In this document: piece after piece, positions 63,763 through 64,000 of the stretch
Layout of the letters: each line of letters starts with the position of its first letter
Position numbering within the stretch: the first letter of the stretch is position 1
Assembly: GCF_938045345.1 (NCBI RefSeq)
Contig: NZ_CALIMS010000035.1
Coordinates: 1-64,000 of the forward strand
Length of the DNA stretch: 64,000 bases
From: an uncultured Campylobacter sp.
GTDB taxonomy: Bacteria > Campylobacterota > Campylobacteria > Campylobacterales > Campylobacteraceae
Direction: 5' to 3'
Notes under the pieces: model-generated
Told to the model about the DNA's origin: nothing
The model's input: the letters and a program-made list of their open reading frames with translations, nothing else
Databases searched by the model: none
Program-made: the position numbers and the translations under genes

Positions 63763-63849
63763 TGGTGCCCGAGGTCGGAATCGAACCGACACGAGGTCGC
63801 CCTCGCCAGATTTTGAGTCTGGTGCGTCTACCAATTTCACCACTCGGGC
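63763..63849 (-). tRNA. tRNA-Leu(CAA)
   Basis: 87 bases on the minus strand including an encoded CCA. The acceptor stem GCCCGAG pairs with CTCGGGC, the discriminator is A, the anticodon stem CCAGA/TCTGG closes the loop CTCAAAA giving anticodon CAA, and a long variable arm marks a leucine tRNA. The TTCGATT T-loop is present. Confidence 0.97.
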
Positions 63850-63880
63850 ATTTTAAAAAAGTTTTGATTGTATAAATTTA

Positions 63881-63908
63881 AAAAAGATAAGCCCCGAAGA
63901 CGGGGCTT
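63881..63908 (-). terminator. Terminator of the HU gene
   Basis: On the minus strand AAGCCCCG-TCTT-CGGGGCTT, a perfect 8-bp stem, followed by ATCTTTTTT. Lies between the HU stop and the leucine tRNA. Confidence 0.9.
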
Positions 63909-63920
63909 GGAGCAAGAAAA

Positions 63921-64000
63921 TTATTTTTTCTTCTTGCCTTTTGCAGCTGCAACAGCCTCTTTTAGCTGTTTGCCGACTTTAAATTTTACTACTTTAGTAG
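63921..64000 (-). CDS. hup: HU-family DNA-binding protein, C-terminal end
   Basis: The window ends inside this gene. The visible 25 residues read VVKFKVGKQLKEAVAAA followed by a Lys-rich tail (KGKKKK), the end expected of HU/integration-host-factor proteins in Campylobacter. Confidence 0.8.
   Translation of the reverse strand, partial: TKVVKFKVGKQLKEAVAAAKGKKKK

Overview
The window looks like chromosome of an epsilonproteobacterium of the Campylobacter group. Gene order is the main reason: hisS-speA-cysE-aspB, bpt-small ORF-pycA, murG next to ftsW, and a Cts-type transformation/pilus operon all resemble Campylobacter arrangements. Other signs are an OprD/MOMP-like porin, an fccABC-like periplasmic reductase like that of Wolinella, a poly-G contingency-type tract, and AAGGA ribosome binding sites. 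Genes are clearly richer in G+C than in C. jejuni and intergenic gaps are unusually long, which suggests an oral or anaerobic species such as C. gracilis; I cannot fix the species from sequence alone.

Layout. 1-5739: a gene tail, then the housekeeping operon hisS, speA, cysE, a small exported protein and aspB. 7189-8178: a TsdA-type dihaem cytochrome with its own terminator. 9003-26661: a large, almost fully overlapping operon for an aryl-polyene-type (type II PKS) pigment: phosphopantetheinyl transferase, DUF3261-like lipoprotein, two ketosynthases, dehydratase, ketoreductase, chain-length factor, two acyl carrier proteins, acyl-AMP ligase fused to a second hotdog dehydratase, glycosyltransferase, two lipid acyltransferases, thioesterase, LolA-like carrier and MMPL exporter. 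Many of these enzymes carry low-complexity, repeat-built insertions or tails not expected in their families. 27009-30782: a LysR regulator divergent from a Tat-exported flavoprotein reductase plus two tetrahaem cytochromes, a quinol-to-periplasm respiratory chain whose substrate pocket does not look like that of a fumarate reductase. 31506-32897: porin. 33335-35176: htpG with a CIRCE-like operator over its promoter. 35584-36640: an AT-rich patch with a G11 tract, a membrane protein of uncertain start, and a Sel1-repeat gene broken at an A9 tract.

36888-42684: murG, ftsW and ftsK (cell wall and division; ftsK appears to have only an ATA in the right place to start). 42805-52252: a nine-gene MSHA/Cts-like type IV pilus or DNA-uptake operon, with a good promoter overlapping the end of era. 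52315-58827: era, hslU, hslV, rplI, argG, and divergently an S4 protein, tsaE and lptB. 59757-60575: an exported beta-propeller-like protein. 61209-64000: bpt, a small acidic protein, the biotin carboxylase pycA, tRNA-Leu(CAA) and the C-terminal end of an HU-like protein.

Long gene-free stretches (about 5.7-7.2, 8.2-9.0, 18.0-18.7, 39.2-40.4 and 58.8-59.8 kb) have one texture: short AAATTT/AAAATTTT palindromic words alternating with G+C-rich GCGC/CGGC words. The same texture appears inside the extra segments of the polyene enzymes, which is the most unusual feature of the window.
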